Shown here piece by piece: positions 47,701 through 57,231 of a stretch of 64,000 nucleotides of DNA (position 1 is its first letter; each line of letters starts with the position of its first letter). A model generated the notes under the pieces. It made no database searches. It saw only the letters and a program-made list of their open reading frames with translations, and was not told the DNA's origin. Origin of the DNA: Pseudomonas sp. B21-048. GTDB taxonomy: Bacteria; Pseudomonadota; Gammaproteobacteria; Pseudomonadales; Pseudomonadaceae. A program made the position numbers and the translations under genes. The DNA is taken from positions 4,402,001 to 4,466,000 of the forward strand of contig NZ_CP087168.1 in assembly GCF_024748615.1 (NCBI RefSeq), written 5' to 3'.

Positions 47701-50305
47701 CAATGCGCTGATCGGGGTCGGCATGGCGTGGCCGGCCAGCACGTCTCTGGCGGCGCAGCTGCTCAATGTACATATGGGGCGTTTGCTGGAAGCCCATCGA
47801 AGTACCTCACGCTCCAATGACGCCTTGTACCTGGAGCACTGCGCACTGAAGTCCGGCGCGATGTTCAACTATCTGAAAATGGCCCTGGGCATGGTGCCAT
47901 TCGTGGGCACGGCCATTGCCTTGTATGACGCCTGGGGCAGCGCCAATCTGGCGGTCGCTGCTTTCCTGCGTGGCGATGCCGGTCATGGTCTGGCCGAAGT
48001 GGAGGCGGTGTTGTTGTCGTTGATCGACGCAGCCATGGACACTCTTCCGGGTGCCCACGCGGCTCCCGCTGCTGCCCGTGCGATAACGCGCCATCGTCAG
48101 TTACAAACAATGGCCAGAAAAGCGGGCGCCTTGCAGATGACCTCGCGTCGACAGGCTCGCCGCGTCCTTGATTACTTCCACGGCTACGAATATGAACACG
48201 AAATTTCTCTGGCGGGACTGCAACCCGCCACACACGGCATCTACCGTAATGTCTACCGGCATGCCGAGGGCGATTTCATGATCAGCCAGGGGCGCATCTA
48301 CCGGATCGAGCTGAGCGATGCCCCTCGTGGCTGGCGCTTGCACGGCACCTGGGCTCGCGCCTATAAACAGCCAATCGCCCTCGATGAGGCCGGTAACTGG
48401 AACACTCACTATGCGGTATACGGCACGTTGATGGAGGGCGGCGGCGTGGGCGGCGGCGCGGCGCTCGGGCATCTGGCCGACGGCATGGAGCCGCTCTGGC
48501 CAGCCGCCATCAGGCGTTGGCTGCCCCGCTGGTGGACTGATCGCAACGTGCGCCGCCAACTGACCCTGACCCATACCGCCGACGCCTACACCCGGCGCCT
48601 CGATACCCAGACCCGCAGCACCAATGTTGCCATGGAACGCTACTACGCCAGCGCACCGAACCAGCGTCAGACCTTGCGCGCGCCTCTGGAAAGCGCTTGT
48701 GTAACTGACATCGATATCGCCCAAAACAGCTACCGGAACCTGGCTGATTTGTTGCCCTTGAGCCATGGCAGAAAACGCACTCGGATCGAAGATTTGCAAA
48801 GCCGCAGTGCCTGGGTGGTAGTCGATCGGACGGTGCACCGGATACAGTTCGGCAAAGAACGCCTGCTGGAGCACCTCGACCGCATCGATGAACTGCTCGC
48901 CCGTTCAGACACCACCCCCGGCAGCGATATCGGCACCCACTTGCGCCTGATGGAACAACGTAAGAACGTGCGCAAAGCCTTCCTCCAGGAATTTGATCAA
49001 ATGCATGCCGCGGTGGAGCAGGTCAATCTCTGGAATCGTCGAATCACCCACCGGGAACACAAAGCCAGGATGGCGGCTGACGTGGCGACAGTGAACGAGA
49101 CGTTAAGCGAGACCAACTATCGCTACCTGAAAGCCGCTCATCTTCTGGAGATCATCAGTCGCGTCGATGCCGTCGATGACACCACCTGGGTCTATTTTCA
49201 CGTGCAATTGAAACAGGCCCGCACCGAGGTCGGGCGTGCACTCTTCACCCAACACAACCTGCCGGAAGTGCGCGCCAGCCTGACCCAGCGTCACCGTATA
49301 TTCGAGAACTGCCTGGCGACCTACGCCGAGTTCCGTCGCAACCTGAATGCCTGGACACTGACCTACCCGCAACACCTGGATCTGGAGCAACTCGCACCCT
49401 TTCTGGACAGTCTGGCGAAGATCGAAGAGTACGCGCGTAACGCCCTCAGGCATCGAGCCTCGATCACACCAACGGAGGGAAAAACCGGCAAGAAACTTTT
49501 TGAGACCGAAGACAATCGATTGCTGATCGGTGTCGAGCACACGGACACTGCCACACGACAAAAGCGCTTCACCATCGACGGTATCGACGGTCGCACGGAA
49601 ACCTGGCTACCGCGCTCCAGCGGCAAATACCACCTCAGTGAGCCTGTCGCGACGGTACAACCGCCTCTGTCCTCGGATGTTCAACCGTTGCTGGCCGAAG
49701 CCAGAAAAAGACTCGCGGCGGTGCCCGCCTATAAAAGCAAAGTCGAAGGTTATGCCCGGCAAGACATGCTGCCAGTGGATCTGGAGCACATGATGAGCTT
49801 CGAGGCCACCGAATTGTCGATACGCGCCCAAGCCATCGAACGTCTCTCGCCCCATGATCCGCTGGTGCTGCAATTGTCCGATCAAGCCCGGGATCTGGCG
49901 CGTGCCGGACGCACCTTGCGCATTGAACAGTCCATGAACAGCAAAACCCCCACCGAGGGTTATCTGGACTACCTGCTGGAGCAACGGGTAGTGGACATTC
50001 GCAAGGAAGGCGGATTGCGGGACCTGGGCAAGCGCCCGGACGGTCGACGGGATTTTCTGCAGGAATATGAAGTTCGCGATTTGACCCGCCAGCCGTCACA
50101 ACCGCTATGGTATGCGCACTTTCATTACCCCTCGGCGAAGTCGCCGTTCAACGAATTCGTCAAAGGTCATCTGAAATTGCCTGAACAACGTAACCTGGGC
50201 CTGCAATGGCAACAGGCCCAAGCCAGCAGCGGCGCTCAGGTGGAGTCGATCTGGCGGGGCGACATCGGCAAACCGCTGGCGCTCAAACATTTTCCGTTGC
50301 TGTGA
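44735..50305 (+). CDS. Giant toxin-like protein, dermonecrotic-toxin-type family
   Basis: A 1856-residue protein of a class of very large Pseudomonas proteins often annotated with a dermonecrotic toxin domain. Most of it is helical and rich in Leu, Arg, Gln and Glu. A hydrophobic hairpin at residues about 1041-1120 ([20 protein letters not shown] and [23 protein letters not shown]) could insert in membranes. After it come an [24 protein letters not shown] beta segment and further coiled-coil regions. No signal peptide, T6SS marker or RHS repeats are visible. The ATG at 44735 has GGAG ten bases upstream. No immunity gene is evident beside it. The precise function is unknown. Confidence 0.7.
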
Positions 50306-50310
50306 AGAAC

Positions 50311-50341
50311 GACAACGGAGCGCCCGAAGCGCTCCGTTGTC
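50311..50341. terminator. Hairpin between the giant toxin-like gene and metE
   Basis: GACAACGGAGCG and CGCTCCGTTGTC form a 12-bp stem around CCCGAAG between convergent genes. There is no T run, so termination is plausible but not certain. Confidence 0.65.
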
Positions 50342-50350
50342 AGTCAGATG

Positions 50351-52663
50351 TCAGGCCAGTTGACTACGCAGCAGGCGTGCCGCCGCGACCATGTTCACCA
50401 GTGCGGCTTCTGTTTCCGGCCAGGCACGGGTCTTCAACCCGCAATCGGGATTGACCCACAATCGCTCGGCCGGAATCCGCTTCACTGCTTTGCTCATCAA
50501 CTTCACCATCTCGGCGGTGTCGGGCACCCGTGGTGAGTGAATGTCGTAGACACCCGGCCCAATATCATTCGGGTAGTCAAAGGCTTCGAAAGCCTCCAGC
50601 AGTTCCATGTCCGAGCGCGAGGTTTCGATGGTGATCACGTCGGCGTCCATGGCGGCGATGGACTGGATCACATCGTTGAATTCGCTGTAGCACATATGGG
50701 TGTGAATCTGGGTTTCGTCGCGCACGCCCGATGCACTCAGGCGGAAGGCTTCCACCGCCCAATCGAGGTATTCCTGCCATTGCGCCCGGCGTAGCGGCAG
50801 CCCTTCGCGGAATGCGGCTTCGTCGATCTGCACAATTTTGATCCCGGCGTTTTCCAGGTCCACCACTTCATCGCGCAAGGCCAGGGCCAGTTGCTGCGCC
50901 TGAATTTTGCGCGAGACATCTTCGCGCGGGAACGACCACATCAGCATGGTCACGGGACCGGTGAGCATGCCTTTCATGACCTTGTCGGTGAGGCTCTGGG
51001 CATAGCTGATCCAGTTGACCGTCATCGGCTGCGGACGGCTCAGGTCGCCATAAATGATCGCCGGTTTGACGCAGCGCGAACCGTAGCTCTGGACCCAGCC
51101 AAACCGGGTGAAGGCATACCCCTCAAGCTGTTCGGCGAAGTACTCGACCATGTCGTTGCGTTCGGCCTCACCGTGCACCAGCACGTCCAGGCCCAGGCGT
51201 TCCTGGATTTGCACGGCGTGGCGGATTTCGCTGTGCATGGCATCGGTGTAATCGTTGGCCGACAGCTTGCCTTGTTTGAAGGCCTGACGCGCCAGACGGA
51301 TCGAGGCGGTCTGCGGGAATGAGCCGATGGTGGTGGTCGGGAACGCCGGCAGTTTCAGCCGTGCCTGTTGTTGTTCGATGCGTTTGGCAAACGGCGAGTG
51401 ACGCTGGCTGTCTTTAGCACTGATCGCTTCTATCCGCGCTTGCACCTCGGCTTTGTGGATACGCGGCGATTGGGCGCGACCGGCCTGAATCGCACGGCTT
51501 TCAGCCAGTGCGGTTTGCACCTTGGGCGATTGCGGATCGTTGAGGGCATCACGCAGCACGGCGATTTCACCGCACTTCTGCACGGCAAACGCCAGCCAGC
51601 TTTTTAGTTCCGGGTCGAGTTTGTCTTCACGGGCCAGGTCCACCGGGCTGTGCAGCAGCGAGCAGGAGCTGCTGACCCACAAGTTATCGCCAAAACGCTC
51701 CTGGGCTGGTTGCAGCTGCGCGAGCGCTTGCTCCAGTTCGCAGCGCCAGACATTGCGGCCGTTAACCAGGCCCACCGAAAGAATCTTGTAGGTCGGCAGA
51801 CGATCCAGAATCTGGCCAAGCTGATCCGGTGCGCGCACCGCGTCAATGTGCAAGCCTTGCACCGGTAGGCCGACCGCCAGGCCGAGGTTGTCTTCCAAGC
51901 CACTGAAGTAGGTCGCCACAAGTTTTTTCAGCGGCGAGTATTGAAGGATGTGATAGGCGCGTTCGAAGGCGTTTTTCCAGGCTTGTGGCAGGTCCAGGGT
52001 GAGGATCGGTTCGTCGATCTGCACCCACTCCACGCCTTGGGCCGCGAGGCGACCGAGGATTTCGCCGTAGATCGGCAGCAGGCGCTCCAGCAGATCCAGC
52101 CTGTCGAAGTCGTTGCCTTTCGCCTTGCCCAGCCATAGGTAAGTCAGTGGGCCGATGATTACCGGTTTGACGTTGTGGCCCAGGGCTTTGGCTTCTTCGA
52201 CCTCATCGAACAGCTGTTCCCAGCTCAGTTTGAACTGTTGATCCGCGCTGAATTCCGGGACCAGATAGTGGTAGTTGGTGTCGAACCATTTGGTCAGTTC
52301 TTGTGCGTATTGCGCCTTCGTGTGTTCACCGCCGCAGCAAGCCGCGGTAGCGCCACGGGCCATGGCGAACAAGGTGTCGAGTGTCGGCAGGCCACGGGAA
52401 TCTTTGGCACTGTCGAAACGCTCGGGGATGACACCGAAGGTCAGAGAATGAGTCAGTACTTGGTCGTACCAGGCGAAGTCGCCCACCGGCAGCAGGTCGA
52501 TGCCTGCATCTTTCTGCAATTGCCAGTGAGTGGCGCGCAATTGGCGGCCGACGCTTTTCAATGCGTCCTGATCGAGGTCGCCCTTCCAGTAGGATTCGAG
52601 GGCTTTTTTCAGTTCGCGGTCTGCGCCAATGCGCGGGAAACCAAGTGTGTGGGCCAAGGCCAT
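50351..52663 (-). CDS. metE: Cobalamin-independent methionine synthase
   Basis: Transfers a methyl group from 5-methyltetrahydropteroyl-triglutamate to homocysteine. The 770-residue protein has duplicated barrels, with the C-terminal zinc site through His in HTHMCYSEF, Cys in the same segment, Glu, and Cys in NPDCGLKTR. The start at 52663 ([13 protein letters not shown]) is the family start; 22 in-frame upstream codons cross the promoter. metR is divergent, with a MetR-like box between them. Confidence 0.97.
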   Translation of the reverse strand: MALAHTLGFPRIGADRELKKALESYWKGDLDQDALKSVGRQLRATHWQLQKDAGIDLLPVGDFAWYDQVLTHSLTFGVIPERFDSAKDSRGLPTLDTLFAMARGATAACCGGEHTKAQYAQELTKWFDTNYHYLVPEFSADQQFKLSWEQLFDEVEEAKALGHNVKPVIIGPLTYLWLGKAKGNDFDRLDLLERLLPIYGEILGRLAAQGVEWVQIDEPILTLDLPQAWKNAFERAYHILQYSPLKKLVATYFSGLEDNLGLAVGLPVQGLHIDAVRAPDQLGQILDRLPTYKILSVGLVNGRNVWRCELEQALAQLQPAQERFGDNLWVSSSCSLLHSPVDLAREDKLDPELKSWLAFAVQKCGEIAVLRDALNDPQSPKVQTALAESRAIQAGRAQSPRIHKAEVQARIEAISAKDSQRHSPFAKRIEQQQARLKLPAFPTTTIGSFPQTASIRLARQAFKQGKLSANDYTDAMHSEIRHAVQIQERLGLDVLVHGEAERNDMVEYFAEQLEGYAFTRFGWVQSYGSRCVKPAIIYGDLSRPQPMTVNWISYAQSLTDKVMKGMLTGPVTMLMWSFPREDVSRKIQAQQLALALRDEVVDLENAGIKIVQIDEAAFREGLPLRRAQWQEYLDWAVEAFRLSASGVRDETQIHTHMCYSEFNDVIQSIAAMDADVITIETSRSDMELLEAFEAFDYPNDIGPGVYDIHSPRVPDTAEMVKLMSKAVKRIPAERLWVNPDCGLKTRAWPETEAALVNMVAAARLLRSQLA

Positions 52664-52728
52664 GGTAAGAGTTCTCTCTATAAAGGACGCTACAAAACAT
52701 GGTGCTATTGTCGACAGCTCACCCAACA

Positions 52729-52741
52729 TGAGACAAACTCA
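52729..52741. promoter_or_regulatory. MetR-like box between metE and metR
   Basis: TGAG-ACAAA-CTCA is a perfect palindrome that fits the enteric MetR pattern TGAA-N5-TTCA at all but one position of each half. It lies 66 bases from the metE start and 43 from the metR start, able to serve both. Confidence 0.65.
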
Positions 52742-52783
52742 ACTTTTTCGTGTTGATCACAAATTTTACTCATGGAGTCATCA

Positions 52784-53701
52784 GTGCTTGAAATCCGTCA
52801 CCTGAAAACCCTGCACGCCTTGCGCGAGGCCGATAGCCTGGTGGATGCGGCCGACCGCTTGCACCTGACCCAGTCGGCGCTGTCCCACCAGTTCAAGGAG
52901 CTGGAAGAACGCATGGGCATGCCGCTGTTCGTGCGTAAGACCAAACCGGTGCGTTTCACCAGTGCCGGTCTGCGGCTGCTGCAACTGGCCGACGCCACCC
53001 TGCCGTTGCTGCGCGGCGCCGAGCGTGACATTGCGCGGCTGGCCGGCGGCACGGCGGGGCGTTTGCACATGGCGATCGAGTGCCACAGTTGCTTTCAGTG
53101 GTTGATGCCGACCATCGACCAGTTCCGCGATGCCTGGCCGGAAGTCGAGCTGGACCTGGCTTCGGGCTTCTCCTTCGCCCCGCTACCGGCATTGGCGCGA
53201 GGCGATCTGGATCTGGTGGTGACTTCCGATCCGCTGGAACTGGCCGGGATCACCTATGTGCCGCTGTTCACCTACGAAGCCATGCTCGCGGTAGCCAACC
53301 AGCATCGCTTGGCGAGCAAGCCGTACATCGTGCCCGAAGACTTGCTCACCGAAACCTTGATCACCTACCCGGTTGAGCGCGATCGGCTGGACATCTTCAC
53401 CCGCTTTCTGGAGCCGGCTGACATCGAACCGGCGCAGGTGCGCACCTCGGAACTGACGGTGATGATGATGCAATTGGTGGCCAGTGGTCGCGGCGTCTGC
53501 GGCATGCCTCATTGGGCACTGCATGAATACAGCTCACGGGGTTATGTGAAGGCCAAGCGACTGGGCGAGAAAGGCTTGTTCGCGACGCTGTATGCCGGGA
53601 TTCGCGCCGACATGCTGGACGCGCCGTACATGCGCGACTTTTTGCTGACGGCCAAGGACACGTCGTTTTCGACGCTGGATGGGGTGAGTGCCGTCCGATA
53701 G
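52784..53701 (+). CDS. metR: LysR-family activator of methionine genes
   Basis: Activates metE (and usually other met genes) with homocysteine as co-factor. The 305-residue protein has an N-terminal helix-turn-helix (LVDAADRLHLTQSALSHQFK) and a substrate-binding domain with IECHSCFQWLMP, as in enteric MetR. A GTG at 52784 (LEIRHLKTLHAL) has GGAG six bases upstream and aligns with known MetR starts, so it is preferred to the ATG at 52772. Confidence 0.95.
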   Translation: MLEIRHLKTLHALREADSLVDAADRLHLTQSALSHQFKELEERMGMPLFVRKTKPVRFTSAGLRLLQLADATLPLLRGAERDIARLAGGTAGRLHMAIECHSCFQWLMPTIDQFRDAWPEVELDLASGFSFAPLPALARGDLDLVVTSDPLELAGITYVPLFTYEAMLAVANQHRLASKPYIVPEDLLTETLITYPVERDRLDIFTRFLEPADIEPAQVRTSELTVMMMQLVASGRGVCGMPHWALHEYSSRGYVKAKRLGEKGLFATLYAGIRADMLDAPYMRDFLLTAKDTSFSTLDGVSAVR

Positions 53702-53745
53702 AGCAACCTATTCCCTTTAGGAGCGAGCAGCGACAAGTCTAGGAT

Positions 53746-53856
53746 GATCGTTCCCATGCTCCGCGTGGGAATGCCTCAACGGACGCTCTGCGTTCGGCTC
53801 TGGAAGGGACGCGGAGCGTCCCGGGCTGCATTCCCACGCAGAGCGTGGGAACGATC
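53746..53856. repeat. 111-bp palindromic repeat, second CGTTCCCACGC-type copy
   Basis: GATCGTTCCCATGCTCCGCG... and ...CACGCAGAGCGTGGGAACGATC are inverted, with inner GGGACGC...GCGTCCC. It is closely related to the copy at 25809-25916. Its right end overlaps the last bases of the GNAT gene. Confidence 0.85.
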
Positions 53857-54370
53857 AAGGCTCAGGGGTGAGCTCGCGCCACATATGGATCTTGTCGAAG
53901 TAGTCTTCGCCGACCCGCACCGCCAGCGGCTCAAGGCCGAATTGCACGAAGCCGCAACGCTGATACAGCTTGAACGCGGCTTCATTGCCGGCGGTGACGG
54001 TCAGCTGGATCACCCGCAGGCCCTGATGGGTCTGCGCTTCAGCCAACGCGGCCTGGACCAGTTGATAACCGAGCCCGCGCTGCCGAACCTTGCTGGTCAC
54101 GTACATGCCAAACAACGTTGCCTTGTGCCGGGCCTTCTCCCGAGACTCAAAGGCCAGGCCGACAATGCCCGCCAATTGGCTGTCCTCGAACGCACCGAGC
54201 ACAACATCCAACGTGCTGGTCAGGCGCGATTCCCACCAACCCAACGGCATCACCGCGCGCTCGCGCACGCTGGAAGTGAATGCCTGGGGATGCACCTCAT
54301 AGGCTTCAAGCATCAGCGCCCGATAATCCAGGGCATGGCTGGCATCAAGCCGTTGAATCCACGTCTTCAC
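53855..54370 (-). CDS. GNAT-family N-acetyltransferase
   Basis: A 171-residue acetyl-CoA-dependent acyltransferase. The acetyl-CoA-binding loop is VRQRGLGYQLVQAALAEA near residue 90, preceded by the beta strand LAGIVGLAFESREKARHKATLFGMYV and followed by LTVTAGNEAAFKLYQRCGF. The substrate is unknown. The start overlaps the stop of the LysE gene by 4 bases. The stop codon sits at the edge of a repeat. Confidence 0.88.
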   Translation of the reverse strand: MKTWIQRLDASHALDYRALMLEAYEVHPQAFTSSVRERAVMPLGWWESRLTSTLDVVLGAFEDSQLAGIVGLAFESREKARHKATLFGMYVTSKVRQRGLGYQLVQAALAEAQTHQGLRVIQLTVTAGNEAAFKLYQRCGFVQFGLEPLAVRVGEDYFDKIHMWRELTPEP

Positions 54371-55005
54371 ACGGCTCGCCGCTGCTCAAGCATCAAGCGC
54401 AACGCCAGCCCGGACAGCACAAACCCCATAAAATAACGCTGCATCGCCAGCCAGTTCGGGTTGTTGACGAACCAGGACGCGATGCCCGCGGCAAACAGCG
54501 CGATCAGCAGATTGACGCTGAAGCTCACGCTGATCTGGGTCAGGCCGAGGATGATGCTTTGGGTGAACACCGAGCCATGCTCAGGCGAGATGAACTGCGG
54601 AAACACCGACAGGTAAAACACCGCGATCTTCGGGTTCAGCGCGCTAGTAAGAAAGCCCATGGTGATCAACTTGCGCGACGAATCCGCCGGCAGCTGCTGC
54701 GCCTCGAACGGCGAGCGCGCACCGGGCTTGACCGCCTGCCAGGCCAGCCACAGCAAGTACAGGGCGCCGGCCCACTTCAATACTTCATAGGCCACCGGAA
54801 CGGCCAGGAATACCGCGGTCAAACCCGCGGCGGCGGCGAACAGGTGCACTAAAAACCCCGCGACCACGCCCAGCAACGAGGTCACTCCGGCCTTGCGCCC
54901 CTGGCAGATCGAGCGCGAGATCAGGTAGATCATGTTCGGCCCGGGCGTGAGCACCATCAGCAGCGCCGCGGCGGCAAAAATCAGCAAGTCTTGAAGCGGG
55001 ATCAT
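54367..55005 (-). CDS. LysE/RhtB-family amino acid exporter
   Basis: A 212-residue inner-membrane exporter with about six helices. It has the family's N-terminal LTPGPNMIYLISRSICQGRKAG segment and GFLTSALNPKIAVFYLSVFPQF. The ATG at 55005 lies six bases after GGAGG; the ATG directly after that GGAGG has no spacer and is less likely. It is co-transcribed with the GNAT gene. The exported substrate is unknown. Confidence 0.9.
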   Translation of the reverse strand: MIPLQDLLIFAAAALLMVLTPGPNMIYLISRSICQGRKAGVTSLLGVVAGFLVHLFAAAAGLTAVFLAVPVAYEVLKWAGALYLLWLAWQAVKPGARSPFEAQQLPADSSRKLITMGFLTSALNPKIAVFYLSVFPQFISPEHGSVFTQSIILGLTQISVSFSVNLLIALFAAGIASWFVNNPNWLAMQRYFMGFVLSGLALRLMLEQRRAV

Positions 55006-55028
55006 GGGCATCCTCCGTCCTTGTACGA

Positions 55029-55463
55029 TCAGGCAGTTTCGATCAGTGAGGCTCGATAAAACGGCAAGATCAGGTCCCGTGTCAATGGCGCCAGCGTGAT
55101 TTCGCCGTCAGTGGCCGGATCGATCCAGCGCACCTCTTCGATCTCCGCCGCCGGGCAAACGTGCGAATCGATGGTCAGCTGAAAGAGTTCGGCCTGTACG
55201 ACATGACCCGGCTCATTGGCGGCCGGTGCCGAGAACTGCCCCAGGTAGGCGGCATGCGCCGGATCGATGACCAGCCCCAGTTCCTCTTCCAGTTCACGGG
55301 CGAGGGCATGGACCGGTTGCTCATGAACTTCGATCTTGCCTCCCGGCTGCATGAACGCCTGGGTACCGCGCTTGCGCACCAGCAGGGTGCGACCGTCGGG
55401 GCCGATCAGCAAGGCAGCGGCAATGCGGATGAGGCGGGGCGAAGCGTCGGATGAAAGCGTCAT
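55029..55463 (-). CDS. NUDIX hydrolase
   Basis: A 144-residue pyrophosphohydrolase. The NUDIX box reads GKIEVHEQPVHALARELEEE followed by LGL, matching G-x5-E-x7-R-E-U-x-E-E-x-G-U. The fold resembles MutT/ADP-ribose-type members, but the substrate cannot be assigned. It is 24 bases upstream of the LysE gene on the same strand. Confidence 0.9.
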   Translation of the reverse strand: MTLSSDASPRLIRIAAALLIGPDGRTLLVRKRGTQAFMQPGGKIEVHEQPVHALARELEEELGLVIDPAHAAYLGQFSAPAANEPGHVVQAELFQLTIDSHVCPAAEIEEVRWIDPATDGEITLAPLTRDLILPFYRASLIETA

Positions 55464-55549
55464 GGATCAGACTGGCCTTGGGTAAAAACAGCAAGGATCA
55501 CATGCGCGCCGGTTATTCGTCACGCCGAAAACTTATCTGCCAGGTGTCA

Positions 55550-55589
55550 AATGTGGGAGGGGCTTGTGTGGCGAGGGGGCTCCCACATT
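55550..55589. repeat. AATGTGGGAG palindrome
   Basis: AATGTGGGAG and CTCCCACATT enclose GGCTTGTGTGGCGAGGGGG. A small member of the GTGGCGAGGG repeat class between convergent/co-directional genes. Confidence 0.7.
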
Positions 55590-55613
55590 GGGTCCGTGCA
55601 AAGGCCAGGAAGC

Positions 55614-56972
55614 TCAACTCGTCTCCAGAAGTGCGCCCTCCACTTCATCCGGCACTTTCACGAAAATGCTGTACTTGGCACCTTCCATCGCTTCGAAAGC
55701 GATCAACTTCTCCACCAGAGGCCCATTCAACACCTTGCCGGCATTGAGCAGCAGCATGCCGTTGTCGGCATTGAGATTACGCGCCAGGATCATGCCTGCC
55801 ACCAGACCCCGGGTGGTCAGCACCTTGACTGTCGGATCGGCCAGCGTCACGTCGCTCAGATAAGTGGCGCAGACCTGAATGAAATCCTCGACCAGTTCCG
55901 GGTCGTAGAAACGACCGGCGTATTGGCGGATATACACCAGGGCTTCGTCACTGTTCATCTGCCGTTCAAGGATCAACCCGCGCTGCAACTCGATGAAATC
56001 CACCGCCAGTTTCAGCAACCGCGAACCAAACGGAATCGCTTCGCCCTTGAGCCGATCAGGAAAACCGCTGCCATCCCAACGCTCTTGATGATGCAGGATT
56101 AGCCGAGCAGCGTCCTTCATTGGGTCGAGCGTCATCAGCAGCGACTCACTCTGCTTCGGATAACCCCGATAGCGCTCGCGGTCGTTGTGATGCAGCAGGT
56201 CCGAGGGCGTGCTCATCATGCTGTCGGTCCAGCTCAACTTGCCGATGTTGTAGAGCGCCGCCGCCATGGTCAGGTCTCGACTGCTGCCTTCGTCCAGGCC
56301 ATGCAGTTTGCAGTACACCCGCACCAGTTCGATGATCTGCCGGTTAGTCTGTTTGGCGGGCGGCAGGCGCAGGTTGGCCAGCAACGAAAACACTTCGGTG
56401 CCGGTGACATAGCTGCGTTTGAGCTCTTCGTAGGCCAGGTCCAGCATGTCGGCGGTCTGTTGCAGCTCGCTGGTGCGGGCCGCGACGTGTTTTTCCAGGG
56501 TGGCGTTGAGCTGCTTCAGTTTCTCGTTCTGATCCCACGTCTCCTGCACCAGACGCAAGCGTTCACGCTCGGAATGTTGATAGGCAAGTGATTGTCGCAA
56601 GGTCAGCAGCATTTCTTCATCGTGCCAGGGTTTGCTGATGTAACGGTGAATCTGCCCTTCATTGATGGCTTTGATAATGGCCGACGGATCGGCATAACCG
56701 GTCAGCATGATCCGGGTGGTGTCGGGATAGCGCTGGTGGACGTGAGCCAGCAGCGTGGCGCCGTCCATATTAGGCATGCGCGCATCCGTCATCACCAGAT
56801 CGACCGGCTGCTGCGCCATGATCTCCAGGGCCTGGGCACCGCTGGTGGCCAGCAGTACCTCGTAAGGCTGACCACGCAGCAGGCGGCGCAGGCTGTTGAG
56901 AATCGACTCCTCATCGTCGACCAGCAATAACTTGGGTTTATCGGTCACAGTCGTGGGGAGTTGCGCTTCCAT
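55614..56972 (-). CDS. Receiver protein with a degraded HD-GYP domain
   Basis: A 452-residue response regulator. The receiver has the acidic pair LVDDEE near residue 20 and phosphoacceptor Asp63 in VMTDARMPNMDG. A coiled coil (residues about 130-185) leads to an HD-GYP-like domain. There the HD pair is replaced by Tyr-Asn (YNIGKLSW, 241-242), the HxxRV histidine is missing, and the GYP segment reads HHQERWDGSGFP (294-305). Cyclic-di-GMP hydrolysis is therefore unlikely. It is divergent from the two GGDEF-EAL proteins and probably works in the same pathway. GAGG precedes the start. Confidence 0.85.
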   Translation of the reverse strand: MEAQLPTTVTDKPKLLLVDDEESILNSLRRLLRGQPYEVLLATSGAQALEIMAQQPVDLVMTDARMPNMDGATLLAHVHQRYPDTTRIMLTGYADPSAIIKAINEGQIHRYISKPWHDEEMLLTLRQSLAYQHSERERLRLVQETWDQNEKLKQLNATLEKHVAARTSELQQTADMLDLAYEELKRSYVTGTEVFSLLANLRLPPAKQTNRQIIELVRVYCKLHGLDEGSSRDLTMAAALYNIGKLSWTDSMMSTPSDLLHHNDRERYRGYPKQSESLLMTLDPMKDAARLILHHQERWDGSGFPDRLKGEAIPFGSRLLKLAVDFIELQRGLILERQMNSDEALVYIRQYAGRFYDPELVEDFIQVCATYLSDVTLADPTVKVLTTRGLVAGMILARNLNADNGMLLLNAGKVLNGPLVEKLIAFEAMEGAKYSIFVKVPDEVEGALLETS

Positions 56973-57231
56973 GGCATTACCTCAAGTCAAAACGGGTGTC
57001 TTTGTCGCGCGCATGGGGCCAACATCCTGACGTTCCCCGAGCCTGACCTACAGGCTAGATGATTTTCGGCCCGACCCAGGAAATGATTCGTTTCAGTCAA
57101 CCGGGCGAAGTGCCGGCCGGACGACTATGCTCAGATCACTCGGATCCAGAACGATACTCGCTCCATCCAGCGATCAGGGAAGGGATACCCTCTATGAGCT
57201 CATTGCACCAACCTGCTGTCGGTCCAGGCGC

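Noticed and set aside
52664..52783. Cobalamin riboswitch before metE
   Set aside because: The gap is only about 120 bases and has no B12-box-like segment.
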